Assembly (NCBI RefSeq): GCF_004006535.1
Contig: NZ_RLIH01000003.1
Coordinates: forward strand, 1 to 64,000
Source: Anaerosphaera multitolerans
GTDB lineage: Bacteria > Bacillota > Clostridia > Tissierellales > Peptoniphilaceae
Length of the DNA stretch: 64,000 nt
Reading direction: 5' to 3'
The notes below the pieces were generated by a model, which worked only from the letters and a program-made list of their open reading frames with translations, was not told the origin of the DNA and did no database searches. Numbering within the stretch: the stretch's first letter is position 1; every line of letters starts with the position of its first letter. Positions 26,807 to 34,859 of the stretch are shown here, in pieces. The position numbers and the translations under genes are program-made.

Positions 26807-28258
26807 TTATTTTAAATTTTTTAAAATCTCAAGTACAAATGTATATACTCTTTCAGTTGATTTAATTTCTAAATTTTCACCCGGTGCATGAGGTCCTCTT
26901 ATGTTAGGTCCTATTGAAAGCATATCAATATCACCAATGGTTTCTTTAAATAATCCACACTCAAGCCCAGCGTGTATAGCTTCAAGCTCCAATTCCTTAT
27001 TAAACAGCTCTTTATATACCTTTGAAGCTAAATCTCTTATATAAGACTCTTCCCTGTATTCCCAAGCTGGGTAGGAACTTAAAATCGTATATTTTGCATT
27101 AAAAGCTTCGCTACAAAGTTTATTAATATCTCCTATACTTTCTTTTAGTGAAGAAAGTGCAGATCTTATATTAACTAAAATATCTATTCTATCGTCATAA
27201 CTTTCAATTACTCCAACATTAGTTGAACTTCCAACTAAACCTTCAATATCATTACTCATACTCTGTACTCCATTGGGAAGTACATTAAGTAAATTAATAA
27301 TGTCATCTTTTAAATTGCTTTCTAAAACTCTATTAAAATTTTCTGACTTTTCAAAATTCAACCTAACATCAGGGTCTACTTTTCCAAATTCTTTTACAAA
27401 ATCTCTGTTTAGTTTAACTATTAAATTTTGGATTTGCAATATATCATCTTTTGAAATTCCTATTATAGCTTTTGCATATCTTGGTATTGCATTGGGTTTT
27501 GCTCCACCCTCTATGTCGACAAGTTCAATTTTAAATTGGGAATTCAAATTATATAAACTTCTAGCCAATAATTTAAGAGAATTACCAAGACCTTTTTGAA
27601 TTTCTTGACCGGAGTGACCTCCTTTAAGGCCCGAAATGCTAACTTCATAAAATTCCAAATCCTCTTTTACTTCTTTAAATGTTTTAGTAAAAGATAAAAC
27701 TTCTCTTTGTCCTCCTGCACAAGCTATACAGGCTACACCTTCCCTTTCTGAATCAAGATTTAATAATATTTCTCCTTTAAGCAGAGAACCATCCAAATTC
27801 CTAGCTCCAGTCATTCCGTTTTCTTCGTTTGAAGTTATTAAAATCTCCAAATTAGGATGAAGTACAGTATTGTCATCTAAAATAGCCAAAGCCATTGCTA
27901 CAGCTATTCCATTATCAGCACCAAGGGTGGTTTCCTTTGATATAATCAAACCATTTTCTATTTCAAAGGGAATAGAATCATTTTCAAAGTCAATTTGGCA
28001 ATTCTCAGTTTTTTCACAAACCATATCCATATGCCCCTGTATAATTAAAGTCGGAGAATTTTCATAACCCTTTGAAGCTTCTTTTTTTATAATTATATTA
28101 TTATGAGGATCTCTTATACACTCTAAAGAACGATCTTTTGCAAATTTTTCTAAATAATCTGCAATCTTATCTTCTTGAAGAGAACATCTTGGAATTTTAG
28201 TTATTTCTTCAAAATAATGAAAAACCTTTTTAGGTTCAAAATCAACTAACTTATTCAT
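26807..28258 (-). CDS. pepD: Aminoacyl-histidine dipeptidase (peptidase D)
   Basis: A 483-residue M20 peptidase that splits Xaa-His and other dipeptides in the cytosol. Metal-ligand motifs are GHMDMV (about residue 81), LGADNGI (Asp) and NEENGMTGAR (catalytic and ligand Glu); the dimerisation domain has KGGHSGQEI. Length fits the family. It has its own RBS (AAAGGAGG) and lies ahead of the DUF1292 operon, with a 13-base gap. Confidence 0.93.
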   Translation of the reverse strand: MNKLVDFEPKKVFHYFEEITKIPRCSLQEDKIADYLEKFAKDRSLECIRDPHNNIIIKKEASKGYENSPTLIIQGHMDMVCEKTENCQIDFENDSIPFEIENGLIISKETTLGADNGIAVAMALAILDDNTVLHPNLEILITSNEENGMTGARNLDGSLLKGEILLNLDSEREGVACIACAGGQREVLSFTKTFKEVKEDLEFYEVSISGLKGGHSGQEIQKGLGNSLKLLARSLYNLNSQFKIELVDIEGGAKPNAIPRYAKAIIGISKDDILQIQNLIVKLNRDFVKEFGKVDPDVRLNFEKSENFNRVLESNLKDDIINLLNVLPNGVQSMSNDIEGLVGSSTNVGVIESYDDRIDILVNIRSALSSLKESIGDINKLCSEAFNAKYTILSSYPAWEYREESYIRDLASKVYKELFNKELELEAIHAGLECGLFKETIGDIDMLSIGPNIRGPHAPGENLEIKSTERVYTFVLEILKNLK

Positions 28259-28355
28259 TTATTCCTCCTTTGTGTTAATTATTATTATACTCTAATACTT
28301 TAAATACTTCATTACATATTTTAATTTAAAATCAATTAAAAGAAATCTAACAAAG

Positions 28356-28406
28356 AATTTTATTGGTTCAAAATAATTTCCATTAATTTATAAAACCAAT
28401 AAAATT
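28356..28406. repeat. 13-bp perfect inverted repeat in the pepD upstream region
   Basis: AATTTTATTGGTT (28356-28368) and its exact complement (28394-28406) enclose 25 bases. There is no T-tract on the minus side, so it is not an ordinary terminator for the gene at 28471. It lies in the 212-base gap that also must hold the pepD promoter. Confidence 0.55.
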
Positions 28407-28470
28407 ATGCTTATACAAATTTATTTTCAGTATTATTTTATATTATTTATACCTTAGGACATTTTTAAAT

Positions 28471-29814
28471 TTATATAGATCCGCTACAAAGCCTTAAACT
28501 TTTATTAATATCAATACATAAGTTTTCTTTAGTTTTTTTACTGACATCTCCTTTTTCAAAAATTTCCTTAATTACACAAATGGAAGAATCCAATAAAAAG
28601 CTTAAAGAATGATTTTCACTAAAAATTTCAGTTACAGATTTTAAGGTTTCCTCTTCAATATAATCTATTTCCTTTTCAGATAATTTATTATTTTCTTTGA
28701 AATTTAAGAATAAAATTGAATATTTAAATCTAATAAAGGAAAGAAAATCTTGAAAAATTTCATTATAGTTTCCATCTTCTATTTGATATATAATCTTGAA
28801 AAACAAATTCCATGAAAAATCCTTATTAAGGACACTTATAATTATACTTCCAATATCTTTTGTAAACTCATCAAAGTAATTAGATGCTAATTCAATTTTT
28901 ATTTCTTCTTCCAAATTTATGTCCAAGTATGCTATTTCATTTATTTTATTAATTAAAGCAACAAAGTTTTCCCCATAGGAAAGTTCTTTTCTCTTTACTG
29001 CTTTCATTTGTAAGTACTCAACTATTACATCAGTTGCATTTTTGAAGTTAAAAACAAAACCAAACTCTTCTTTTATTTTAGTTATAAATACATCATGAAT
29101 AATTTTAGATAAAAAATAGTTTAGTTGTTTTTCAGCTGATACCACTGTATTTATATCTAAATTAGAAATATGATCATATAAAATCATAAGCTGCCTATCT
29201 ACCATAGATAGAGAATCTTTAATAGATGACATCATTTCCCTAAAAAAATCTTCAGTCAACATATAATTATAATTCTTATATAGGATTTTATGATCTATCT
29301 CACCCCAGAAAACATTGACCATTGACTTTATTTGTAACTCAAATCTAAAAATGTTCTTGCCATATTCATAAATCCCATCAATTTTATATATTTCAAAGCC
29401 GTTTTGTTGAATTTGAGGTTGTTTTTCTGAAAGTTTTAATTTTAAAGGAAAATCTTCTTTAGCCTTAAAGTAACCATTTCCTACAGGGATATTAAATTTA
29501 TCTTTTATTTCATTGAAAATATATTCCTCATCTTTTATAAATCTACACTCTATTCGAATTCCCACTAAATCACTTAAATTTAAAATCACATCTTCAGGAT
29601 TTTCATATTTAAAGTAAAAGTCATTCTTAATTATTTTTTCTCTTAAACTTTTTTGAGACTTGATTCTAAACGAGATATTTAAAAAATTTTCGTCATCGGA
29701 AAATAATTCTTTAATAAATTTAATTGATTTTTCAGAAATATTCTCCAATACAGGATTATAATTTTGTAAAAGCTCTAACGTATTATCTATAAAATCAAAC
29801 AGTTCTAATTTCAT
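28471..29814 (-). CDS. RelA/SpoT synthetase-domain protein with unusual C-terminus
   Basis: A 447-residue protein whose first 200 residues match the RelA/SpoT nucleotidyltransferase domain: FRIKSQKSLREK (residues 49-60), LSDLVGIRI (80-88), FELQIKSMVNVFWGEIDHK (158-176). There is no HD hydrolase, TGS or ACT domain. The segment equal to the substrate motif NGYxSxH reads NGFEIYKIDG, so a residue normally used in catalysis or binding is changed. The last 240 residues are helical and I do not recognise them. It may be a small alarmone synthetase or an inactive sensor. Confidence 0.7.
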   Translation of the reverse strand: MKLELFDFIDNTLELLQNYNPVLENISEKSIKFIKELFSDDENFLNISFRIKSQKSLREKIIKNDFYFKYENPEDVILNLSDLVGIRIECRFIKDEEYIFNEIKDKFNIPVGNGYFKAKEDFPLKLKLSEKQPQIQQNGFEIYKIDGIYEYGKNIFRFELQIKSMVNVFWGEIDHKILYKNYNYMLTEDFFREMMSSIKDSLSMVDRQLMILYDHISNLDINTVVSAEKQLNYFLSKIIHDVFITKIKEEFGFVFNFKNATDVIVEYLQMKAVKRKELSYGENFVALINKINEIAYLDINLEEEIKIELASNYFDEFTKDIGSIIISVLNKDFSWNLFFKIIYQIEDGNYNEIFQDFLSFIRFKYSILFLNFKENNKLSEKEIDYIEEETLKSVTEIFSENHSLSFLLDSSICVIKEIFEKGDVSKKTKENLCIDINKSLRLCSGSI

Positions 29815-29871
29815 ATTTTAGTTACTCCTTATAATAATCATTATACCTCTTTTCTTTAGTAAAAATCACGC

Positions 29872-29907
29872 AAAAAAGAAACTGGATTAAAGTCCAGTTT
29901 CTTTTTT
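29872..29907 (-). terminator. Terminator of the parvulin gene
   Basis: A 15-bp perfect stem (AAAAAAGAAACTGGA and complement) with a 6-base loop and a T6 run. It overlaps the last seven codons of the coding region. Confidence 0.85.
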
Positions 29908-30645
29908 AATTTCAACTTCGTATTTTTTAGATAGTTCTTCCATTTTCTTTAAATATAAATTTTGTTCTCTGATTCTCTTTAATTCATTGGAAATTTCATC
30001 TTTAACTTCTTCAAAACTCTGCACTTCAGGCTCATTTATTTCATTTACTTTTATAATATGGTATCCAAATTGCGTCTTAACTACTTTAGAAATTTCATCC
30101 TCTTCCATTGAAAACACAGCATTATCAAATTCAGGTACCATTTGTCCCGGGTTAAAGGTTCCTAAATTTCCTCCCTTTTCTTTTGAAGGACAAGTTGAAT
30201 ATTGAGAAGCCAACTCTTCAAAATTTTCGCCATTATTTAGTTTTTCCAGTATTTCCTCTGCCAATTTCTCATTGTCTACTAAAATATGACTTGCATTTAC
30301 TGATTTAGTGGTTTTAAATTTATCTACATTGGAATTATAGAATTCTTCTACTTCTTCTTCTGAAACATTTACATCTTCTAGAAGTTTCCCCAGGGCATAG
30401 GTTTTTAGAAGTGAAGCTTTAGTTTTATTTAAAACTTCTAGAAATTCTTTATTACTATCTAAATTATTTTCTATTGCATCTAAATATAGCAATTCTTGAT
30501 AAATTAATTCATTTACAATTTCACTTTCCTTGCCATTACTTGTAAAATATGCTCTAACTTGCGGATTCAAAGTCTCTAGAAAAAAGTTATAATCTTCAGT
30601 TGTAATTTCTTTTCCATTTACTACGGCCAATACTTTATTTTCCAT
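29887..30645 (-). CDS. Peptidyl-prolyl isomerase of the parvulin/SurA type
   Basis: A 252-residue protein with an N-terminal chaperone-like helical region (residues 1-110) and a parvulin rotamase domain (NASHILV at about 120 through GYHIIKV at about 213). PrsA-type parvulins fold exported proteins, but this one has no signal peptide or lipobox, so it acts in the cytosol or has another route. I chose the ATG after GGAGG; it also removes four extra residues. Confidence 0.88.
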   Translation of the reverse strand: MENKVLAVVNGKEITTEDYNFFLETLNPQVRAYFTSNGKESEIVNELIYQELLYLDAIENNLDSNKEFLEVLNKTKASLLKTYALGKLLEDVNVSEEEVEEFYNSNVDKFKTTKSVNASHILVDNEKLAEEILEKLNNGENFEELASQYSTCPSKEKGGNLGTFNPGQMVPEFDNAVFSMEEDEISKVVKTQFGYHIIKVNEINEPEVQSFEEVKDEISNELKRIREQNLYLKKMEELSKKYEVEIKKETGL

Positions 30646-30663
30646 AAATTCCTCCATATAAAA

Positions 30664-30682
30664 AAGCAGCCTATAGCTGCTT
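30664..30682 (-). terminator. Terminator of the cold shock gene
   Basis: Stem AAGCAGC with GCTGCTT, 5-base loop, followed on the minus strand by T6. It lies between csp and the parvulin gene. Confidence 0.8.
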
Positions 30683-30685
30683 AAA

Positions 30686-30883
30686 TTATAATACTACTAT
30701 ATTTTCAGCTTGAGGTCCTTTTTCTTTTTCAACAACTTCAAACTCAACATCTTGGCCTTCATCTAAAGTTTTAAATCCATCTTTTTGAATTTGAGAAAAA
30801 TGAGCGAATACATCGTCTCCTTCTTCTGTTGTTATAAAGCCAAAGCCCTTTTCACTATTAAACCATTTTACTTTACCTTTCAT
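30686..30883 (-). CDS. Cold shock protein, CspA family
   Basis: A 65-residue OB-fold protein with both RNA-binding motifs: [10 protein letters not shown] (RNP1, residues 13-22) and VFAHFSQI (RNP2). It binds single-stranded RNA as a chaperone. RBS is AAGGAGG. A -10-like TATACT lies about 60 bases upstream on the minus strand, leaving a short leader. Confidence 0.96.
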   Translation of the reverse strand: MKGKVKWFNSEKGFGFITTEEGDDVFAHFSQIQKDGFKTLDEGQDVEFEVVEKEKGPQAENIVVL

Positions 30884-30968
30884 TAGTACCTCCTTGTAAC
30901 TTCAATCCTTTGCTAAATGTAGAGAAACTAATTAAAATAAAGTATACTCTGTATCAAAATAATTCTTA

Positions 30969-30998
30969 ATTCATTTCCAAATTCATTTCCAAATTCAT
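30969..30998. repeat. 12-bp tandem repeat, 2.5 copies
   Basis: ATTCATTTCCAA occurs twice in a row and half a third time, in the gap between the cold shock gene and the thioesterase gene, upstream of the csp -10-like box. Confidence 0.7.
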
Positions 30999-31043
30999 AA
31001 AGTTAAAATATTATATGCTGAAATGATAACATATATTTACTTA

Positions 31044-31760
31044 TTATTCAAGGATTTTATCAAAGGTTACTGTAGCTTTCGCATTGACTTCATCTGTTTT
31101 AATTTCAAAATAATTATATGAATTATCATTGTAGACTTCTACAAATTCACAATTTCTTATTTCTCTATTATAAATTAAATTTAAATTTGAAATAAAATAA
31201 TTGCTATACAAATCTTCAGTTAAACTCTCTTCAATCCAATCAATGTAAGTTACATTATTTACATGACCATTAATATCAATATCAGACTTTCGAATTTTAA
31301 ACTTATTACATTGTAAATTAATTTCTAAAGGTTTAATTCGTTCGATTTTTTGAAAATTCCTTTTACTAACAATGTTATATTTATTTATAATTTCTTCTGG
31401 AACTCTAATGGGTTTAAGTAATTTTAAGTCAACTACTAAAAAAACTGCACTTGCCTTTAAAATAATATTTGAATTCTCATCAAGCACTTGAAATTCTCTA
31501 AAAGCATTTAGTCTCTCAAATCCGGCAGCCCACGTTTCAACCTCTATAGTTTCTCTTGGTCTTATAGGTCTTATTAAATTAAATTTCCATTTATAAATCA
31601 TCCACGTTTTATTAAGTTTAAGTAAGTCTTCAGTTGTGGCATTGTTTATAATGCTCTGTTCATTGGAAGTTTCTAATAAGATATTAACTAAATTTGTATA
31701 AGTCAGCTTATTTCTGCTGCATAAGAAATCATATATATAATATTTTTTTATGTATTTCAT
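31044..31760 (-). CDS. Acyl-ACP thioesterase
   Basis: A 238-residue double hot-dog protein of the acyl-ACP thioesterase family. The N-terminal hot dog has WMIYKWKFNLIRPIRPRETI and WAAGFERLNAFREF; the C-terminal hot dog has SDIDINGHVNNVTYIDWI, with the catalytic Asn and His in NGHVNN. Such enzymes free fatty acids from acyl carrier protein. It is alone, with its own RBS (AAGGAG). Chain-length preference cannot be read from the sequence. Confidence 0.88.
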   Translation of the reverse strand: MKYIKKYYIYDFLCSRNKLTYTNLVNILLETSNEQSIINNATTEDLLKLNKTWMIYKWKFNLIRPIRPRETIEVETWAAGFERLNAFREFQVLDENSNIILKASAVFLVVDLKLLKPIRVPEEIINKYNIVSKRNFQKIERIKPLEINLQCNKFKIRKSDIDINGHVNNVTYIDWIEESLTEDLYSNYFISNLNLIYNREIRNCEFVEVYNDNSYNYFEIKTDEVNAKATVTFDKILE

Positions 31761-31803
31761 CTAATCACAACTCCTTGATACAGTTTAACATAAAACACTT
31801 TTC

Positions 31804-31832
31804 TTTACATACAATTTTTAATATGATAAAAT
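31804..31832 (+). promoter_or_regulatory. Promoter of the glmS ribozyme transcript
   Basis: TTTACA (31804-31809) and TAAAAT (31827-31832) are 17 bases apart. Predicted start near 31839, about 17 bases before the ribozyme cleavage site. Confidence 0.75.
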
Positions 31833-31849
31833 TTTTAGGGAGAAAAACT

Positions 31850-31998
31850 GAATAAGCGCCTGATCCCAAATTTATAGGGATGACGAGGAGTGGAGTTATC
31901 GAAATGTTCGGCGGATACTCCAAAGGTACCACAGCCTTAGTGCCTTACAAAAATTATAAGTAATTATAATACAAAAAAGGTTCAGTGGCTCTAATATA
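31850..31998 (+). ncRNA. glmS self-cleaving ribozyme
   Basis: The core of the glucosamine-6-phosphate-activated ribozyme is plain: AAGCGCCTG at the cleavage site (cut expected between 31855 and 31856), a P2 hairpin, GACGAGGAGTGGAGTTATCGA (in part), TTCGGCGGATACTCC forming the P2.1/P2.2 core, and a CCACAGCC P3/P4 region. It ends about 20 bases before the RBS. Glucosamine-6-phosphate should trigger cleavage and message decay. Confidence 0.95.
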
Positions 31999-32013
31999 TA
32001 TTGGAGGTTTATT

Positions 32014-33123
32014 ATGAACAACAAAGATAATAGCACACAAGTTTCAAAAGATGGATTTGAACATTATATGTTAAAAGAAATCTATGAACAACCAAAAGTA
32101 GTGAAAAATATTCTAGAAAATAGAGAGGAGATATATAATTCCAATTTCTCCAAAGAGGAACTAGAGCAAATTGACAAAATCTATATTGTAGCTTGCGGAA
32201 CGGCACTTCATGCCGGTCAAAATGGTAAATTTGCCTTAGAAATGCTTACCGGTATACCTGTTATAACTGATATTGCATCTGAATTTAGATACAATGATGT
32301 TTTTATTGATGAAAAAACTCTTCTAATTGTAATAAGTCAGTCTGGAGAAACTGCAGATACCATTGGAGCTCTTGAAAAAGGGATTAGGTACAAAGCTAAA
32401 ACTTTGTCCATTACTAATGTTATGGATTCAACAATTGCTAATATGACTGAGAAATCAATGTTTTGCAATGCAGGACCTGAAATATCTATAGCTTCTACAA
32501 AAGCATATATGGCTCAACTAACAGTTTTGTTTTTGTTGTCTTTAGACATTGCATTAAAATTAAAAGCTATTGATACTCAAACTTTTGATAAAGTACTTGC
32601 TTCTCTTAAAGAAATACCTGAAAAAATCAATATTGTACTAAAAGATTTAACTGCATATAAAGAAATCGCTAAAGAACTTAAAGAAGTAAATTCAATGTTT
32701 TATATTGGCAGAGGGTCAGACTTTATAACAGCTAAAGAAGGATCTTTAAAATTAAAAGAAACTTCATATATTCATTCAGAACCCTTCCCTGCCGGAGAAT
32801 TAAAACATGGTACTATGGCTATTATAGATGAAACTTCTAAAATAATTGCAGTTGCAGCACAAAGTGGTTTGGATGCAAAAACAACTGTTAATGTTTCTGA
32901 GTTAAAAGACAAGGGAGCAAAAGTTTTTTCTATAGGCACTGAAGAAAATGAAGTATTGAAAAACAATTCAGATATTACAATTTTAATACCTAAAACTATT
33001 GATTTACTTGTTCCTATGTTGGCAGTAGTACCAGAACAATTAATTGCGTACTACACTGCCTTAGCTAAGGGTAACGACGTTGACCATCCTAGAAATTTAA
33101 CTAAAAGTGTAATTAGTGAATGA
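32014..33123 (+). CDS. glmS: Glutaminase-less glucosamine-6-phosphate synthase (GlmS isomerase domains only)
   Basis: A 369-residue protein equal to the C-terminal part of GlmS, which is about 600 residues in full. It holds two SIS domains (about 55-190 and 225-360) with CGTALHAG, SQSGETADT (109-117), GELKHG (261-266) and the C-tail DVDHPRNLTKSVISE, whose K364 aligns with the ring-opening lysine. The N-terminal glutaminase domain, with its Cys1 nucleophile, is absent; after 13 unmatched residues the frame joins the conserved GFEHYMLKEIYEQP. RBS GGAGG and ATG sit at normal distance from the ribozyme, with no room for or trace of the missing domain. The product might use free ammonia, or a separate glutaminase. 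Start well supported. Confidence 0.93.
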   Translation: MNNKDNSTQVSKDGFEHYMLKEIYEQPKVVKNILENREEIYNSNFSKEELEQIDKIYIVACGTALHAGQNGKFALEMLTGIPVITDIASEFRYNDVFIDEKTLLIVISQSGETADTIGALEKGIRYKAKTLSITNVMDSTIANMTEKSMFCNAGPEISIASTKAYMAQLTVLFLLSLDIALKLKAIDTQTFDKVLASLKEIPEKINIVLKDLTAYKEIAKELKEVNSMFYIGRGSDFITAKEGSLKLKETSYIHSEPFPAGELKHGTMAIIDETSKIIAVAAQSGLDAKTTVNVSELKDKGAKVFSIGTEENEVLKNNSDITILIPKTIDLLVPMLAVVPEQLIAYYTALAKGNDVDHPRNLTKSVISE

Positions 33124-33126
33124 CAA

Positions 33127-33166
33127 AACACCTCAAAGGTTATGTGTATTTAACCTTTGGGGTGTT
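33127..33166. terminator. Terminator between glmS and the histidine kinase
   Basis: A 16-bp stem with one G-U pair and an 8-base loop just past the glmS stop. It overlaps the last codons of the convergent kinase gene and can act in both directions. Confidence 0.82.
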
Positions 33167-34057
33167 CTTAATTATTGTAATCTCAATATAAAATCTCTTA
33201 TCTTTGACGAATATATTCCCCATATACTCTAATTTGTTAATTGCCACACTTACTATGGCCAGCCCTATTCCTGTAGAATATTTTCTTGAGCTATCTATAA
33301 CTCGGCCTCTATTAAATAAAAAGTTATAGTTCCCATCATCTAAATTTGTTTTATTGGAAAAAAATATTTTAATATAATTTTCTGATTCTTCCAATTCAAT
33401 AAGATTATCTCCCAATGAATATTTCAATATATTATCAATTATATTGTGAAATACCGTAGAAAGTAATTTACTGGAGCTTAAAACTTCCAAACTATTGTCA
33501 TTATTAAAATTTATCTCTATATTCTGATTTAAGTTTTCAAAACCGCTGTAATATTCAAAGACAATTGAATAAAGCATCTCTTTCAAATCCAAATAATTTA
33601 ATTCTTCACTACTATTATCAATACCGGATAATAGTGAAAATTCATAAAACTTTTCAATTAAATTATTTAAATAAGTAGACTTTTCACCAATTATTTTAAT
33701 ATATTTTTTGGAATCTTCATCATCGGTATTTATTAAAGATATATATCCAATAATGGACGTTAAAGGAGTTCTTAAGTCATGAGATAAATTAGCCATTAAA
33801 TCTTTATAATCTTTTTCAATTTGATTCTTTAAAACTATATTTTCTCTATTTTTTTTAATTAAAATTTCAATATTATCTGCAAGTTTGTTAAAATTTCTAT
33901 CTGAAGTATTATTGGCAATTTTAGTATTGTTTTCGTTTTTTATTTTACTTTCTAAATCTATATTTAATTTTTTAATATTATTTTTAAGGGAACAATGTTT
34001 ATAAAGCAAAAATATAATCATTATCCCCAATATTATTATTAAAATTTTACTAATCAA
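33140..34057 (-). CDS. Sensor histidine kinase of the ABC-transporter module
   Basis: A 305-residue kinase with one N-terminal membrane segment (residues 2-20), a coiled-coil linker and a histidine kinase core. The H-box is ANLSHDLRTPLTSIIGY, the N-box NIIDNILKYS and the G-box STGIGLAIV. With so little outside the membrane it probably senses through the transporter, as BceS-type or VanS-like kinases do. The start is TTG with AGAGGA upstream and it overlaps the permease by 8 bases. Confidence 0.87.
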   Translation of the reverse strand: MISKILIIILGIMIIFLLYKHCSLKNNIKKLNIDLESKIKNENNTKIANNTSDRNFNKLADNIEILIKKNRENIVLKNQIEKDYKDLMANLSHDLRTPLTSIIGYISLINTDDEDSKKYIKIIGEKSTYLNNLIEKFYEFSLLSGIDNSSEELNYLDLKEMLYSIVFEYYSGFENLNQNIEINFNNDNSLEVLSSSKLLSTVFHNIIDNILKYSLGDNLIELEESENYIKIFFSNKTNLDDGNYNFLFNRGRVIDSSRKYSTGIGLAIVSVAINKLEYMGNIFVKDKRFYIEITIIKNTPKVKYT

Positions 34058-34859
34058 AATTTTTCCTCTTTACAATTATTAATGAAATTATGAAAGTTAC
34101 TGTTATTAAAAATATACAAAATAATATATTGAATCTCAATTCATAAAAACTGTTACCAAAAGAAATGCTATTAATATTTTCCAATGAGTTATCCATAAAA
34201 ATAGAAGTTATCATTGATAAAGTTCTATTTGGCAGTAGGTTAGCAATGTCACTAATTATGTTTAATTTTAAAAACATATTTATCATATTTAAAGCATTTC
34301 CCAAATAATAAAATATAAAAATAGTAGCACCAACAGCAATAGATTCAATTTTAAAAACTAAATACATTAAAATAGTTAAAATTAATACAAAAAATATTGG
34401 AATTAACGCAAGAGTAAATGTTTTTGCAAAGTTTATCAATATAACTGTACTATTATAATCCCATCCATAGAATAAATAGTTTAAAAAACAGTGAAATCCC
34501 AGACCTGCTATTAAAAAAATAGAGCACAGCAATATCATTTCTAAAAATTTAACTATTACTATTGAACTTCTACTATATCCTGATTCCAATATCCTTAAGT
34601 ATCCTCGTTCCTTATGCTCATCTGTAATAACAAGGCTTCCTATAATAAAACTTACAATAATTGATGAATTAAGTACTATATTAAACCCTACCCTTAGAGG
34701 AAATGGAAATCCTATCTCTGCCGAAGTATTTAAATTATTTGTTAAACTAATATAAACTAGCCAATTCCCTAAAAATATTAATACTATTACAATTAAGAGA
34801 GATACTATAGTCGATGTCTTCATAAGATTTCGTTTCAGGTCAGCTTTTAAATATATCAT
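34050..34859 (-). CDS. ABC-2-type transporter permease
   Basis: A 269-residue integral membrane protein with six hydrophobic segments and a large extracellular loop after the first, as in lantibiotic/bacitracin immunity permeases (BcrB, LanE/LanG type). The segment ITDEHKERGYLRILESGYSRSSIVIVKFLEM, quoted here in part (TDEHKERGYLRILE), is typical of the cytosolic coupling region. I set the start at the ATG after AGGAGG; it overlaps the ATPase gene by 20 bases. Confidence 0.8.
   Translation of the reverse strand: MIYLKADLKRNLMKTSTIVSLLIVIVLIFLGNWLVYISLTNNLNTSAEIGFPFPLRVGFNIVLNSSIIVSFIIGSLVITDEHKERGYLRILESGYSRSSIVIVKFLEMILLCSIFLIAGLGFHCFLNYLFYGWDYNSTVILINFAKTFTLALIPIFFVLILTILMYLVFKIESIAVGATIFIFYYLGNALNMINMFLKLNIISDIANLLPNRTLSMITSIFMDNSLENINSISFGNSFYELRFNILFCIFLITVTFIISLIIVKRKNFD

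Noticed and set aside
31998-32013. Possible frameshifted or deleted remains of a glutaminase domain before glmS
   Set aside because: Only about 16 bases, an RBS among them, separate ribozyme and ATG, and none of the three frames encodes glutaminase motifs. The gene is cleanly short, not broken.
32012-32206. Minus-strand frame over the start of glmS
   Set aside because: No RBS and no recognisable motif; it is a shadow of the conserved glmS start.
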